From Parcubacteria group bacterium GW2011_GWC1_41_7 (GTDB taxonomy: Bacteria; Patescibacteriota; Minisyncoccia; UBA6257; HR35): a DNA stretch of 18,998 nt. Where the stretch lies: positions 1 to 18,998 of the forward strand of contig LCBW01000009.1 of assembly GCA_000997465.1 (NCBI GenBank), read 5' to 3'. Both the position numbers and the translations under genes were made by a program. Positions 1 to 7,973 of this stretch are shown one piece after another; position 1 is the stretch's first letter, and each line of letters begins with the position of its first letter. The notes under the pieces were generated by a model, which ran no database searches, was not told the DNA's origin, and worked only from the letters and a program-made list of their open reading frames with translations.

Positions 1-11
1 AGAAAGGAGTG

Positions 12-569
12 CTACCGTTTTAAAAGTATTTTTGTCGCACGATATTTTTCTGCAACTATTTTTTTTGCACGTGGAGTCAATTTTTTATAGGATCGTTGCA
101 GTTTTGCTAAAATAAATTTCTCTGCTTCAGGTACGCTCATGTGGTGCGTTTTCATCGCTAAACTAAAAAGCGATCCTACTTGATCAAAATGTGCCATTGC
201 GTCTGCGTCAGCTAAGCATTTTGCCTCAATAGTCTTTCTTGGTATCTGTTTGCTTCCTCTATGAGCCATAATGCAGTGCTGTACCGCTTCAATTTTTTCC
301 TTTGGATAGTTATTTTTTTCTAAAAATTTTCCTGCATACTTAGCTCCTGTGATATGATGGTTTTTATAATCCCCCAAAACACTTCCCACATCGTGAAGCC
401 ATGCGGAAACTTCAACAATTTCTTTATTTGCATTCGTTTTTTTTGCCAATTGCTTTGCGTATCTCACGACAGAAACAAAATGATGGTCATACGCCTCCAT
501 GCCAAAAATATTTTCCTGTTTCGCGCACAATTTTCTGATATGCTCTTGCGCCTTTTTTGCAATAGTCAT
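12..569 (-). CDS. HD-domain phosphohydrolase, uncharacterised
   Basis: A 185-residue soluble protein with the signature of the HD metal-dependent phosphohydrolase superfamily. Visible residues in order are His29-His30 in the first helix, the His59-Asp60 doublet (WLHDVG), His71-His72, His98 and His103 (HCIMAHRG), and Asp121/Asp123 (LADADAM). These are the usual ligands for one or two divalent metals. The family hydrolyses phosphomonoesters or nucleotides; the substrate cannot be told from sequence. The C-terminal 40 residues are Lys-rich and helical. There is no signal peptide or membrane segment. It ends with TAG at 12-14 and starts at ATG 567-569. No Shine-Dalgarno is visible; a TATGAT box (583-588) only about 13 bases upstream suggests a very short leader. 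It lies downstream of the tRNA cluster in the same orientation. The HD family assignment is firm, the biological role unknown. Confidence 0.85.
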   Translation of the reverse strand: MTIAKKAQEHIRKLCAKQENIFGMEAYDHHFVSVVRYAKQLAKKTNANKEIVEVSAWLHDVGSVLGDYKNHHITGAKYAGKFLEKNNYPKEKIEAVQHCIMAHRGSKQIPRKTIEAKCLADADAMAHFDQVGSLFSLAMKTHHMSVPEAEKFILAKLQRSYKKLTPRAKKIVAEKYRATKILLKR

Positions 570-627
570 TTATATGAACTATATCATAGGATGTAAAAAT
601 TAGCCCCTTGGAATAGATTTTTAAATG

Positions 628-699
628 AGCGGGTAGCGAGAATCGAACTCGCATCGCCTGCTTGGAAGGCAGGCATAATAGCCTTTATACGATACCCGC
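628..699 (-). tRNA. tRNA-Gly (anticodon TCC)
   Basis: A complete cloverleaf reads on the minus strand. The acceptor stem pairs GCGGGTA with TACCCGC over 7 bp. The D arm is GTAT with a GGC-containing loop, the anticodon stem CCTGC/GCAGG encloses loop CTTCCAA, and the T stem GCGAG/CTCGC encloses loop TTCGATT. The discriminator is T and no CCA is encoded (next bases CAT), so CCA must be added by nucleotidyltransferase. The sequence closely resembles ordinary bacterial tRNA-Gly(UCC). Confidence 0.95.
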
Positions 700-712
700 G
701 TATAAAATAAGA

Positions 713-800
713 AGCCGGATTCGCACCACGTTTGTCTTTAGCAAAAAGACAAACGCCCTCTTCTTGGAAGGCAGATATTCTAGCACTGAACTACCGCCGC
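713..800 (-). pseudogene. tRNA-Gly-like remnant, disrupted after the anticodon arm
   Basis: Read on the minus strand from 800, the sequence begins as a second, different tRNA-Gly: acceptor 5' strand GCGGCGG, a D arm starting TAGTTCAG, and anticodon loop CTTCCAA (TCC; complement at 766-768). The anticodon stem TCTGC/GAAGA has one mismatch. After that the cloverleaf fails. An 11-bp perfect hairpin (729-739 with 745-755) sits where the variable and T arms should be. The following T-loop-like bases (TGCGAAT) have a poor stem, and nothing downstream pairs with GCGGCGG. I call it a broken or chimeric tRNA-Gly copy. A tRNA with a giant extra arm is less likely because the acceptor stem cannot form. 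Confidence 0.55.
729..755. repeat. perfect 11-bp hairpin inside the tRNA-Gly remnant
   Basis: CGTTTGTCTTT at 729-739 is the exact reverse complement of 745-755, with a 5-base loop between them. It lies where a tRNA variable arm would begin. On neither strand is it followed by a long T-run, so it is not an obvious terminator. Confidence 0.8.
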
Positions 801-825
801 AAAATTTTTATGAAAAGACATAATC

Positions 826-848
826 GCGGCCAGCTTTTAGCTGGCCGC
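826..848. repeat. perfect 10-bp GC-rich hairpin
   Basis: GCGGCCAGCT at 826-835 pairs exactly with 839-848 across a 3-base loop. On the minus strand it directly follows a GCGGCGG block, the same 7-mer that begins the tRNA-Gly remnant at 800. In both places the 7-mer is preceded by TTTT. Confidence 0.85.
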
Positions 849-890
849 CGCAAAACATACATGTGTTTTGTGGCATGTATACGATACCCG
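849..890 (-). other. 14-base tRNA-Gly 5'-end fragment plus imperfect hairpin
   Basis: On the minus strand the bases GCGGGTATCGTATA (about 877-890) are identical to the first 14 bases of the intact tRNA-Gly at 628-699, then diverge. They are followed by an imperfect stem, GCCACAAAAC against GTTTTGCGGC (one mismatch). An alternative pairing ATACATG/CATGTAT overlaps it. No anticodon or T arm follows. It reads as a second tRNA-Gly-derived scrap. Confidence 0.5.
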
Positions 891-930
891 CCCCAAACTG
901 TGTTCCGCATGTCTGAACTCTAGTTTGGGG

Positions 931-931
<1 letters not shown>
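890..931 (-). repeat. 10-bp inverted repeat directly after tRNA-Asp
   Basis: GCCCCAAACT (890-899) and AGTTTGGGGC (922-931) form a perfect 10-bp stem. Inside the 22-base loop a further GTTC/GAAC pairing is possible. On the minus strand it starts at the discriminator base of tRNA-Asp, so it could be a processing or termination structure, although no U-run follows. Confidence 0.75.
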
Positions 932-1004
<73 letters not shown>

Positions 1005-1047
1005 ATAAGCAAATAACCAGTACACAGTTCTCTGTACGCGGCAAAAT

Positions 1048-1081
1048 ATAATAAGCGCAAGATACTTCTTGCGCTTATTAT
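1048..1081 (-). terminator. intrinsic terminator after rpoC
   Basis: A 15-bp perfect stem (1048-1062 with 1067-1081) has a 4-base loop and a GC-rich core GCGCAAGA. On the minus strand it lies 23 bases past the rpoC stop and is followed by TATTTTG. It would separate the rpoBC transcript from the tRNA cluster. Confidence 0.8.
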
Positions 1082-1104
1082 TATAAGATAAATTAGATGA
1101 AGAA

Positions 1105-2982
1105 TTAAGCGGATTGAGATTGGTCTACCTTGGCTTTTTCCGCCATCATATCACGGAATAATTTCCCAATCATCGGCTTGCGCCCTAAGATAATGTTTTC
1201 TTTCAATCCTTTAATCGGGTCTTCTTTCGATTCAAGCGCGGCTTTAATGAGCACGCGTGAAGTTTCTTGGAATGACGCGGCAGATAAGAAACTAAAGGAT
1301 GACAAGGCAACCTTGGTAATCCCGAGAATAACCAATACTCCCTTTGCTGGCTTTTTGCGGCTCGCGCGAAGCTCTTGGTTGAGTGTCAAAAAGATATCTT
1401 TTTCAACAATCTCGTCTGAGACAAAATTTGAATCTCCCGGGTCTTTGATGCGCACGCGAGAGAAAATTTTGCGCACAATAATTTCTACATGTTTATCGTG
1501 AATTTCAGCTCCTTGGAAGTTATACACTTTCTTCAGTTCGTTCAAAATATACTTGAACGCTGCCATTTTATTTTCATATAAGTAGATTTTCTTTGGATCG
1601 CGATACCCTTCGTTGAGCGGTTGACCCTTCAATACTTTTGATCCCTCTTTAACAGTCAATGAAAACGCCTTTGGAACCGAAATAGTTACGCGCTTGCCCT
1701 GTGCCCCTTGCATCATAACCTTATAGTATTTGGGCACTTGTTCAATTTTTCTCACTGTTCCGTTAAACGGAGATAAAATGCTTTCGTTTTTGGGCGTGCG
1801 AATTTCAAGTAATTCTTCTGCGCGCGGCACACCTTGAGTAATGTCCGCGGCTCCTGCTACGCCTCCAAAGTGAAAGGTGCGCATAGTCAGCTGTGTTGCC
1901 GGCTCTCCGAGAGATTGGGCGGCAATTACTCCAACCGCTTCCCCAAGCTCAATGGGCTTGTTATAGCACAAATCCAATCCATAACACTTTGAACATACTC
2001 CTCCGATTGTTTTGCAGGTAAACGGTGAACGTGCACGAATTTGACTCACAACACCTGATTTTTCAATTTTCAAAGCAGCTTCTCGGCTGATGTATTCTCC
2101 TTTTGATACAATAATATTTCCTTCTTTGTCTTTGACGGTTTCTAGGATAATGCGGGAATAAATTTTATCTGAAAAATCTTCTCCTGCTTCTTGTGATTCT
2201 TGTGCGGTAATAATAACGCCTACATCATCTCCGCAGTCACTCTCCCGCACAATAACATCATGTGCAACATCAACCATACGACGAGTAAGGTACCCTGCTT
2301 TTGCAGTTTTCAGTGCGGTATCTGATGCACCCTTTCGAGCACCGTGCGCGCTAATGAAATAGGTCAGCGGAGTCAATCCGTCTTTGTACGAATTTAAAAT
2401 AGGAAGTTCAATAATATCTCCTTTTGGATTTTCAACCAACCCCTTCATAGCCATCATCTGTGAAAGCTGGGTCCATGATCCGCGCGCACCGGATTCTACC
2501 ATCATGCGCGGACCTGCGGAAACCGCAAATCCCTCCTGCAACCGCTGGTTAAGTTCTTTGATAACCTTTAACCACTCTTCAATGATAAGCATCCGCTTTT
2601 CACCGCGCGAGAGAAGTCCTGCTTCATACGTTTTTTCAATCTCTTCTTGACGTTTGCGCGTTCGATCAACCACCTCTTTTTTGTGCGCGGGAGTAGAGAG
2701 ATCTCCAAATCCCCATGAAATGCCCGATGCGGTTAAATGCTGAAAGGCCATGCGCTTGATCTTATCCAACACCATTGCAGTTTTTTCATCTCCATACAAT
2801 TGATATACATTTTGAATAATTGCGTTTACCTTTTTTTTGCTGATGTGATCGTTTACAAACGGATAATCTGATGGCAATGCTTCATTGAACAAAACCCGTC
2901 CCACTGATGTTTCAATGTTTTGTGCTCCCTTACATTTTTTAACGGTAATTTTTGCTCTGACTGAAAGTTGACCAATATCCAA
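1105..2982 (-). CDS. rpoC: RNA polymerase beta' subunit, C-terminal part (after frameshift)
   Basis: This frame carries the second half of beta'. It resumes at the VRAKITV...ETSVGR segment and contains the bridge-helix region (SGARGSWTQL then HGARKGASDTALKTA), and the second zinc site (Cys in ESDCGDD, then TCKTIGGVCSKCYG). The trigger-loop region is GEPATQLTMRTFHFGG, followed by the C-terminal clamp region. The family has GEPGTQL here; Ala replaces Gly. The end is TAA at 1105-1107. The nominal first codon (TTG at 2980-2982) is not a real start. It is the point where the rpoC frame changes, and no Shine-Dalgarno precedes it. Together with the N-terminal part it makes a beta' lacking about 55 residues. 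Family identity is certain; whether a protein of this form is made is doubtful. Confidence 0.93.
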   Translation of the reverse strand: MDIGQLSVRAKITVKKCKGAQNIETSVGRVLFNEALPSDYPFVNDHISKKKVNAIIQNVYQLYGDEKTAMVLDKIKRMAFQHLTASGISWGFGDLSTPAHKKEVVDRTRKRQEEIEKTYEAGLLSRGEKRMLIIEEWLKVIKELNQRLQEGFAVSAGPRMMVESGARGSWTQLSQMMAMKGLVENPKGDIIELPILNSYKDGLTPLTYFISAHGARKGASDTALKTAKAGYLTRRMVDVAHDVIVRESDCGDDVGVIITAQESQEAGEDFSDKIYSRIILETVKDKEGNIIVSKGEYISREAALKIEKSGVVSQIRARSPFTCKTIGGVCSKCYGLDLCYNKPIELGEAVGVIAAQSLGEPATQLTMRTFHFGGVAGAADITQGVPRAEELLEIRTPKNESILSPFNGTVRKIEQVPKYYKVMMQGAQGKRVTISVPKAFSLTVKEGSKVLKGQPLNEGYRDPKKIYLYENKMAAFKYILNELKKVYNFQGAEIHDKHVEIIVRKIFSRVRIKDPGDSNFVSDEIVEKDIFLTLNQELRASRKKPAKGVLVILGITKVALSSFSFLSAASFQETSRVLIKAALESKEDPIKGLKENIILGRKPMIGKLFRDMMAEKAKVDQSQSA

Positions 2983-4547
2983 AAGTCGTTTTGCATTTTC
3001 TTTTCCTTTGCTTCGGTTTGTGCCTCATCAGAGAGCGGCAAGAAAACCGCCATTTGATCTCCGTCAAAATCAGCGTTATATGCGGCGCACACATACGGCG
3101 GAATACGAATAGCCAACCCCTCAACAAGCACCGGCTTAAATGCCTGCATGCCAAGTCGGTGTAGAGTTGGGGCGCGGTTCAAAAGCACATACTTGTCGCG
3201 AATAACCACTTCAAGCGCTTTGAGTGCTTCTGGATCTTCTGATTCAATCAAATAATTTGCCTGTTTGATGGTGTGAGCAACTTCAGCTTTTAAAAGTTCG
3301 TGAATAATAAAGGGCTTGAAAATTTCAAGCGCAATTTTTTTCGGAAGACCGCATTCGTTCAAATTCAATTCAGGTCCAACTACAATAACAGAGCGTCCTG
3401 AGTAGTCAACGCGCTTACCCAAAAGGTTCTGGCGAAAGCGTCCGCTTTTTCCGCGAAGCATATCCGCAAGCGACTTTAACACCTTGCGCTGTCCAGTTGA
3501 TCCTTGATCTTTTTTGAGCGCATTGTCCAAAAGCGCGTCAATTGCCTCTTGTAACATACGCTTTTCGTTGCGCACAATAATATCAGGAGCTTTCAACTCA
3601 TACAATCTCTTCAATCGATTGTTTCTGTTGATGACTCTGCGATATAAATCGTTTGGATCTGATGAAGCGTATTTTCCTCCCTCAAGCTGGACAATAGGAC
3701 GAAGATCTGGCGGAATAACGGGAAGGACGGTCAAAATCATCCACTCGGGCCGTTTTGCTTCCTTAATGAATGCATTTGAAAACTTCAAAAGTAACGAAAG
3801 GCGTTTTCTATCGACGCCCGTTGCTTTTTTAAGCCGCGCATCAGTTTCGCGGCGAAGTTTTTGCAAATCGATTTCTTCCAAAAATCTGCGAATAGGTTCT
3901 GATCCGATTCCCACCTCAAATAAGTTCGGGTATTTTCGCGACAACGAAAAGAATTCAAGGTCGGTCAATACTTTTTTCACTTGAATATTTTTCAGCTCTT
4001 CCTTGATGCGCTTATAGGTTGCCTCAACTTCAACGCGATCATCGGTTCCCTTTGACGCTTTTACTTTTTCTTTATATGCCTTCTCGATTGACTCCAAAAG
4101 TTTTTTCTTTTCGGCGTCGTTAACACGAGTGACAATGTATGAAGAATAATAGACCACCTTTTCAAGATGACTTACGGGAATGTTTAAAAATAAGCTGATT
4201 GCGTACGGATACACCTTCATAAACCAAATGTGCGTTACTGGCGTTGCTAAGGTGATGTGCCCCATGCGCTCTCTACGCACTGATGAGTGCGTGACATCAA
4301 CGCCACACCGATCGCATTTTACGCGCACAAATTGATTTTTTTTGTATTTTCCGCAATAGCATTCAAAATCTTTTACTGGTCCAAAAATAACTTCTGAAAA
4401 CAAACCATCCCGCTCCGGCCTACCGGTTCGGTAATTGATGGTTTCTGGTTTTACCACTTCCCCAAAACTTTGATTCAAAATCTCCTCGGGCGAAGCCAGA
4501 TTGATTGAAATTGATGAAATGTCTTCTCCGCGCAGTTTGTTATACAT
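2853..4547 (-). CDS. rpoC: RNA polymerase beta' subunit, N-terminal part (runs into frameshift)
   Basis: This is the N-terminal half of beta', a catalytic subunit of DNA-dependent RNA polymerase. It shows the N-terminal zinc ribbon (Cys63, Cys65, Cys78, Cys81), the clamp-helix region, the rudder/lid region with RFRQNLLGKRVDYSGRSV, and the absolutely conserved Mg-binding loop NADFDGDQM at 491-499 (Asp493, 495, 497). The family frame holds until about residue 520 (EAQTEAKEKKMQN, near 2988). The remaining residues are out of frame and not homologous. The start at ATG 4545-4547 is 9 bases after the rpoB stop, so the two genes are cotranscribed. The missing block normally holds STNN-LSPA-G-P and P-QD-VLG-Y motifs. 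It may be an assembly deletion or a real one. Confidence 0.93.
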   Translation of the reverse strand: MYNKLRGEDISSISINLASPEEILNQSFGEVVKPETINYRTGRPERDGLFSEVIFGPVKDFECYCGKYKKNQFVRVKCDRCGVDVTHSSVRRERMGHITLATPVTHIWFMKVYPYAISLFLNIPVSHLEKVVYYSSYIVTRVNDAEKKKLLESIEKAYKEKVKASKGTDDRVEVEATYKRIKEELKNIQVKKVLTDLEFFSLSRKYPNLFEVGIGSEPIRRFLEEIDLQKLRRETDARLKKATGVDRKRLSLLLKFSNAFIKEAKRPEWMILTVLPVIPPDLRPIVQLEGGKYASSDPNDLYRRVINRNNRLKRLYELKAPDIIVRNEKRMLQEAIDALLDNALKKDQGSTGQRKVLKSLADMLRGKSGRFRQNLLGKRVDYSGRSVIVVGPELNLNECGLPKKIALEIFKPFIIHELLKAEVAHTIKQANYLIESEDPEALKALEVVIRDKYVLLNRAPTLHRLGMQAFKPVLVEGLAIRIPPYVCAAYNADFDGDQMAVFLPLSDEAQTEAKEKKMQNDFWILVNFQSEQKLPLKNVREHKTLKHQWDGFCSMKHCHQIIRL

Positions 4548-4556
4548 GGCTGGTTT

Positions 4557-6233
4557 TTATTTGGTATCAGCTGCGGGTCGCTCTGGCACCTTGCTTTCTG
4601 TGGGGTCTGCGCTTTGCGGAATGGATCCTACGGTATCATACGACATCCCCTCCCTATCGTTGCGCTTAATATCAATGTTCAATCCCAATCCTTGTAATTC
4701 TTTCACGAGCACATTAAATGCTGACGGCATCGAAGGCATACGAATCTCTTCTCCTTTAATGATGCTTGCATATGCGTTTGAGCGCCCCTTTACATCATCC
4801 GACTTCAACGTCAACATTTCCTGCAAAATATTTCCCGCACCGTATGCTTCCAAGGCCCAGACCTCCATTTCTCCCAAGCGCTGTCCTCCAAATTGTGATT
4901 TTCCTCCTAAGGGCTGTTGGGTAATGAGCGAGTAAGGACCAATGGAGCGCGCATGAATTTTGTCTTCTACCATGTGTGACAGTTTCATCATGTGCATCGT
5001 CCCAACTGCAACTCTGTCTCCAAACGGCTCTCCTGATTTTCCATCATACAAAACCGTTTTTCCATCAGGTGCAATGCCAGCTTTTTTTAGTTCTTCTTTT
5101 AATTCTTCTTCTCCCATTCCTGACATCGGAGGAACAACTGCCCTATATCCCTGTTTTGATGCGGCATAGCCCATATGAAGTTCTAGAATTTGTCCTAAGT
5201 TCATACGAGATACCACACCAAGCGGGCTCAAGATAATATCAACCGGCGTGCCATCTGGCAAAAATGGCATATCTTCTTCTGGGACAATAATTGCAACAAT
5301 GCCTTTATTTCCGTGACGATTCGCAAGCTTATCTCCAATTTGCAATTTTCGCAATTTTGCAATTTGAAGCGAAATGCGCTTGATAACTCCTGGCTCTGAA
5401 ATTTCTCCGTTTGAGCGAGTCAATGACTTTACGCGAATCACTCTTCCTGATTTTCCCGGCTCAACATAAAGTGATGAATCTTTAATTTCCTCTACCTTTT
5501 CACCAAAGATTGCTTTCAAAAGTTTTTCTTCAGGGGTCAAATCAAGTTCTTTCTTTGGGGTAATCTTTCCTACTAAAATATCTCCCGGACGCACCTCTGC
5601 TCCGATGCGAATAACCCCTTCGGAATCTAAATTGCGAAGTTTGCTCTCTGGAATATTTGGAATATCTCCCGTAGTTTCTTCTTTTCCAAGTTTTGTATCA
5701 CGCACATCAACACTAAACTCTTCCAAAAAAATTGATGTGAACGCATCTTGCTTCAATACCCGAGAAGATACAATGACTGCATCTTCAAAGTTGAACCCGT
5801 ACCAGAACAAAAATGCAACCGTAAGGTTCTGCCCCAAAGCAAGCGCTCCCTGATTGGTTGAGGGACCATCCGCAAGTGCATCGCCTTTTTTAAATTTTTG
5901 TCCCGGGGCAACAATCGGGCGCTGATGAAAGCACGTAAATGAATTTGTTTTTTGGAATTTTTGCAAATAGTATGTTTTCTTTGCTTTCCCTTCTTTGGAA
6001 TCATACAACACCATAATATGAGATCCATCGGCCTCCACTACTTCCCCATCATGCTCTGCAACGACAACATAGCCGCTGCTTTTTGCGATTGCCTCTTCAA
6101 GTCCCGTTCCAACCTGAGGAACATGCGGGCGAATAAGGGGGACTGCTTGTTTTGCTTGTTGATGCTGAAAAAATTTGAAACGGCGAGACTTCCATATAAT
6201 CCACTTGATCTTTTGAAACAAGCGATGGTTCAT
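4557..6233 (-). CDS. rpoB: RNA polymerase beta subunit, C-terminal part (after frameshift)
   Basis: The family frame resumes at AKQAVPLIRP (about 6160) and continues to the TAA at 4557-4559. Visible blocks are VGTGLEEAIAKSSG, ADGPSTNQGALALGQN, YGFNFEDAVIVSSR, PEEKLLKAIFGEK and GDKLANRHGNKGIVA. These are followed by the C-terminal clamp-anchoring region, PLGGKSQFGGQRLGEMEVWALEAYGA. The large insertions found between these blocks in proteobacterial beta are absent, giving the compact form usual in small genomes. The last 25 residues are a variable Pro/Asp-rich tail. The ATG at 6231-6233 that opens this frame overlaps the N-terminal part out of register and is not a credible start. Identity is certain; integrity of the gene is doubtful. 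Confidence 0.93.
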   Translation of the reverse strand: MNHRLFQKIKWIIWKSRRFKFFQHQQAKQAVPLIRPHVPQVGTGLEEAIAKSSGYVVVAEHDGEVVEADGSHIMVLYDSKEGKAKKTYYLQKFQKTNSFTCFHQRPIVAPGQKFKKGDALADGPSTNQGALALGQNLTVAFLFWYGFNFEDAVIVSSRVLKQDAFTSIFLEEFSVDVRDTKLGKEETTGDIPNIPESKLRNLDSEGVIRIGAEVRPGDILVGKITPKKELDLTPEEKLLKAIFGEKVEEIKDSSLYVEPGKSGRVIRVKSLTRSNGEISEPGVIKRISLQIAKLRKLQIGDKLANRHGNKGIVAIIVPEEDMPFLPDGTPVDIILSPLGVVSRMNLGQILELHMGYAASKQGYRAVVPPMSGMGEEELKEELKKAGIAPDGKTVLYDGKSGEPFGDRVAVGTMHMMKLSHMVEDKIHARSIGPYSLITQQPLGGKSQFGGQRLGEMEVWALEAYGAGNILQEMLTLKSDDVKGRSNAYASIIKGEEIRMPSMPSAFNVLVKELQGLGLNIDIKRNDREGMSYDTVGSIPQSADPTESKVPERPAADTK

Positions 6234-7746
6234 TGTTTATGCGCGCCTCAATTTCATCGCCCATAATCATTTTCTTTTTATCAAGCATTACATTTGCGCT
6301 TGCAATGATTGATAATTTTTCTTTTTTGGTATCAATATATTCAAGTACGTCGGTCACGCGTCCTTTTTCAACTTTATAGTACGGAGTTTCTAAAAATCCA
6401 AAATCATTTTTGCGACTATAGAGCGCTCGGTACAGCACCAATCCAATACTCGAACCTTCCGGGGTTTGAATCGGACAAATTTTTCCATAGTGAGAAGGAT
6501 GCAAATCACGCACTTCAAATCCTGCCCGATCTTTATTAAGTCCCCCCGGACCTCCGACAGTCAATCTGCGCTTGTGCTCAACTTCAGACATAATATTGAC
6601 TTGATCAAGAAGCTGTGACAGCGGAGACAGGTTAAAAAATTCTTTTAGCGAGTTTGTGAAAATGCGCGGGTACAATACGTTTGATGGAAATAATTTTTGC
6701 GTTTTATCAACCGTACTCATGCGGTCTTTGATGTTTTTCACGAGCCGCGCAACACCGATACGGGCTTGATTTCCTAAAAGTTCACTGACATCTCGAATGC
6801 GGCGATATTCTAATGAATCCATATCATCGGCGTCTGCGAGCGGATCATTCATCAAGCGAAGAAGTTCAGTGATAATTGCAATCACGTCTTCTTTGCGAAG
6901 AACTTGCTCAGTCACGCCTGAAATATTTAGCCTTTGGTTAAACTTATAACGCCCCACTTCGCTTAAAGAATACCGATCCTCCATCAAAAACATGCTTTCA
7001 AAAAATGCCTGCGCGTTATCAAATGTATTTGGTTCAAACGGGCGCAGTTTATGATGAATTTCCAAAAGCGCATCCTCTTGATCTTTGGTCTCATCGCGCT
7101 TTGATGTTGTCTTTATAAAATTCACTTCCGGATTGTCAACGCCCTCAAACATGGTTTCCAATTCTTTTTGCGTTACCCCAAGTGCCTTCAACATCACTGT
7201 AACCGGAACTTTTTTACGGCGGTTGACGCGCACCTGTACCATGTTTGTCGGTTCAACTTGAAATTCAAGCCATGATCCTTTTTGTGGAATCAATTTTGCG
7301 CCAAACAACTTGCGCTCACCAAATTGTACCGCGGTAAAATACACGCCTGCTGATCGAACCAGCTGGTTAATGATCACACGCTCGTTTCCGTTGATGATAA
7401 ATGATCCGCGATCAGTCATAATCGGAAAGTCGCCAAAATAAATTTCTTGATCTTCTGTTTCTTTGCTAATTAAATTAACTAAACGGAATTTTACGCGAAG
7501 CGGGGCCTCATAGCTTGCGTTTACTCGTCGCGCTTCTTCTTCGGTATTTTTTGGCTTTCCAAAATAACAGTCCACAAATTCCAGCCGCAAATCTTTGTCA
7601 GAATAGTCGGAAACTGGGAAATATTCCTTAAATACTTGCCTAAGCGCGGTTTTCTGAAATAAATCAAAACTTTCCTTTTGATGAGCCAAAAGGTTCTGCA
7701 CCTGCAGTACAGTAAATTTACTAAAGTCTTTTTTCGGGTAAAGCAT
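6097..7746 (-). CDS. rpoB: RNA polymerase beta subunit, N-terminal part (runs into frameshift)
   Basis: This is the N-terminal half of the catalytic beta subunit. It contains the protrusion and lobe domains, the DRGSFIINGNERVIINQLVRS block, and the rifampicin-pocket region SQLLDQVNIMSEVEHKRRL. Next come GPGGLNKDRAGFEVRDLHPSHYGKICPIQTPEG and finally VDYMEVSPFQIFS, where the family frame is lost near 6168. The family then expects roughly LIPFLEHDDANRALMG before QAVPL. That stretch is absent and the remaining residues here are out of frame. The start is ATG 7744-7746, with GAGG (7753-7756) as a Shine-Dalgarno 6 bases upstream. A strong promoter lies about 80 bases upstream. rpoC follows in the same operon. 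Confidence 0.93.
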   Translation of the reverse strand: MLYPKKDFSKFTVLQVQNLLAHQKESFDLFQKTALRQVFKEYFPVSDYSDKDLRLEFVDCYFGKPKNTEEEARRVNASYEAPLRVKFRLVNLISKETEDQEIYFGDFPIMTDRGSFIINGNERVIINQLVRSAGVYFTAVQFGERKLFGAKLIPQKGSWLEFQVEPTNMVQVRVNRRKKVPVTVMLKALGVTQKELETMFEGVDNPEVNFIKTTSKRDETKDQEDALLEIHHKLRPFEPNTFDNAQAFFESMFLMEDRYSLSEVGRYKFNQRLNISGVTEQVLRKEDVIAIITELLRLMNDPLADADDMDSLEYRRIRDVSELLGNQARIGVARLVKNIKDRMSTVDKTQKLFPSNVLYPRIFTNSLKEFFNLSPLSQLLDQVNIMSEVEHKRRLTVGGPGGLNKDRAGFEVRDLHPSHYGKICPIQTPEGSSIGLVLYRALYSRKNDFGFLETPYYKVEKGRVTDVLEYIDTKKEKLSIIASANVMLDKKKMIMGDEIEARINNEPSLVSKDQVDYMEVSPFQIFSASTSKTSSPPYSPACSSGWNGT

Positions 7747-7752
7747 AAAAAA

Positions 7753-7775
7753 CCTCGCGCGCGAAATTACTGAGG
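7753..7775 (-). promoter_or_regulatory. rpoB leader hairpin covering the Shine-Dalgarno
   Basis: On the minus strand CCTC (7772-7775) can pair with the GAGG Shine-Dalgarno (7753-7756). The loop contains the self-complementary TCGCGCGCGA, and six T residues then lead directly into the ATG. The layout could sequester the ribosome site or act as a weak terminator ahead of rpoB. The stem is short, so this is tentative. Confidence 0.35.
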
Positions 7776-7827
7776 CTTAATTTTTTAAAGATACTGTATC
7801 ACTTTTCAAATACGAAATTACATATCT

Positions 7828-7856
7828 ATTTTACAGGAAATACAAATATATGTCAA
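7828..7856 (-). promoter_or_regulatory. sigma70-type promoter of the rpoBC operon
   Basis: On the minus strand a perfect -35 TTGACA (7851-7856) and a -10 TAAAAT (7828-7833) are separated by exactly 17 bases. Transcription would start near 7821 and give a leader of about 75 bases. The leader also holds an 11-base near-palindrome (GATACTGTATC on the plus strand, 7790-7800). Confidence 0.8.
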
Positions 7857-7973
7857 GATACAACAAAACCCCCTATTTTATAAGGTTTTTCATATATCTT
7901 TTGCCTTTCGTATTAAATTTTCCGCAAATTTATATAATTTTCCATTCAACAGCTTCATCTCCTCTTTCCTTTT

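Noticed and set aside
713..800. tRNA with a giant variable arm (SelC-like or type II)
   Set aside because: The anticodon is TCC, the T stem is poor, and no 3' strand pairs with the GCGGCGG acceptor strand, so a cloverleaf cannot close.
2853..2982. Programmed ribosomal frameshift joining the rpoC halves
   Set aside because: Frameshifting could rejoin the frames, but the conserved residues between the halves are not encoded, so a normal beta' could not result.
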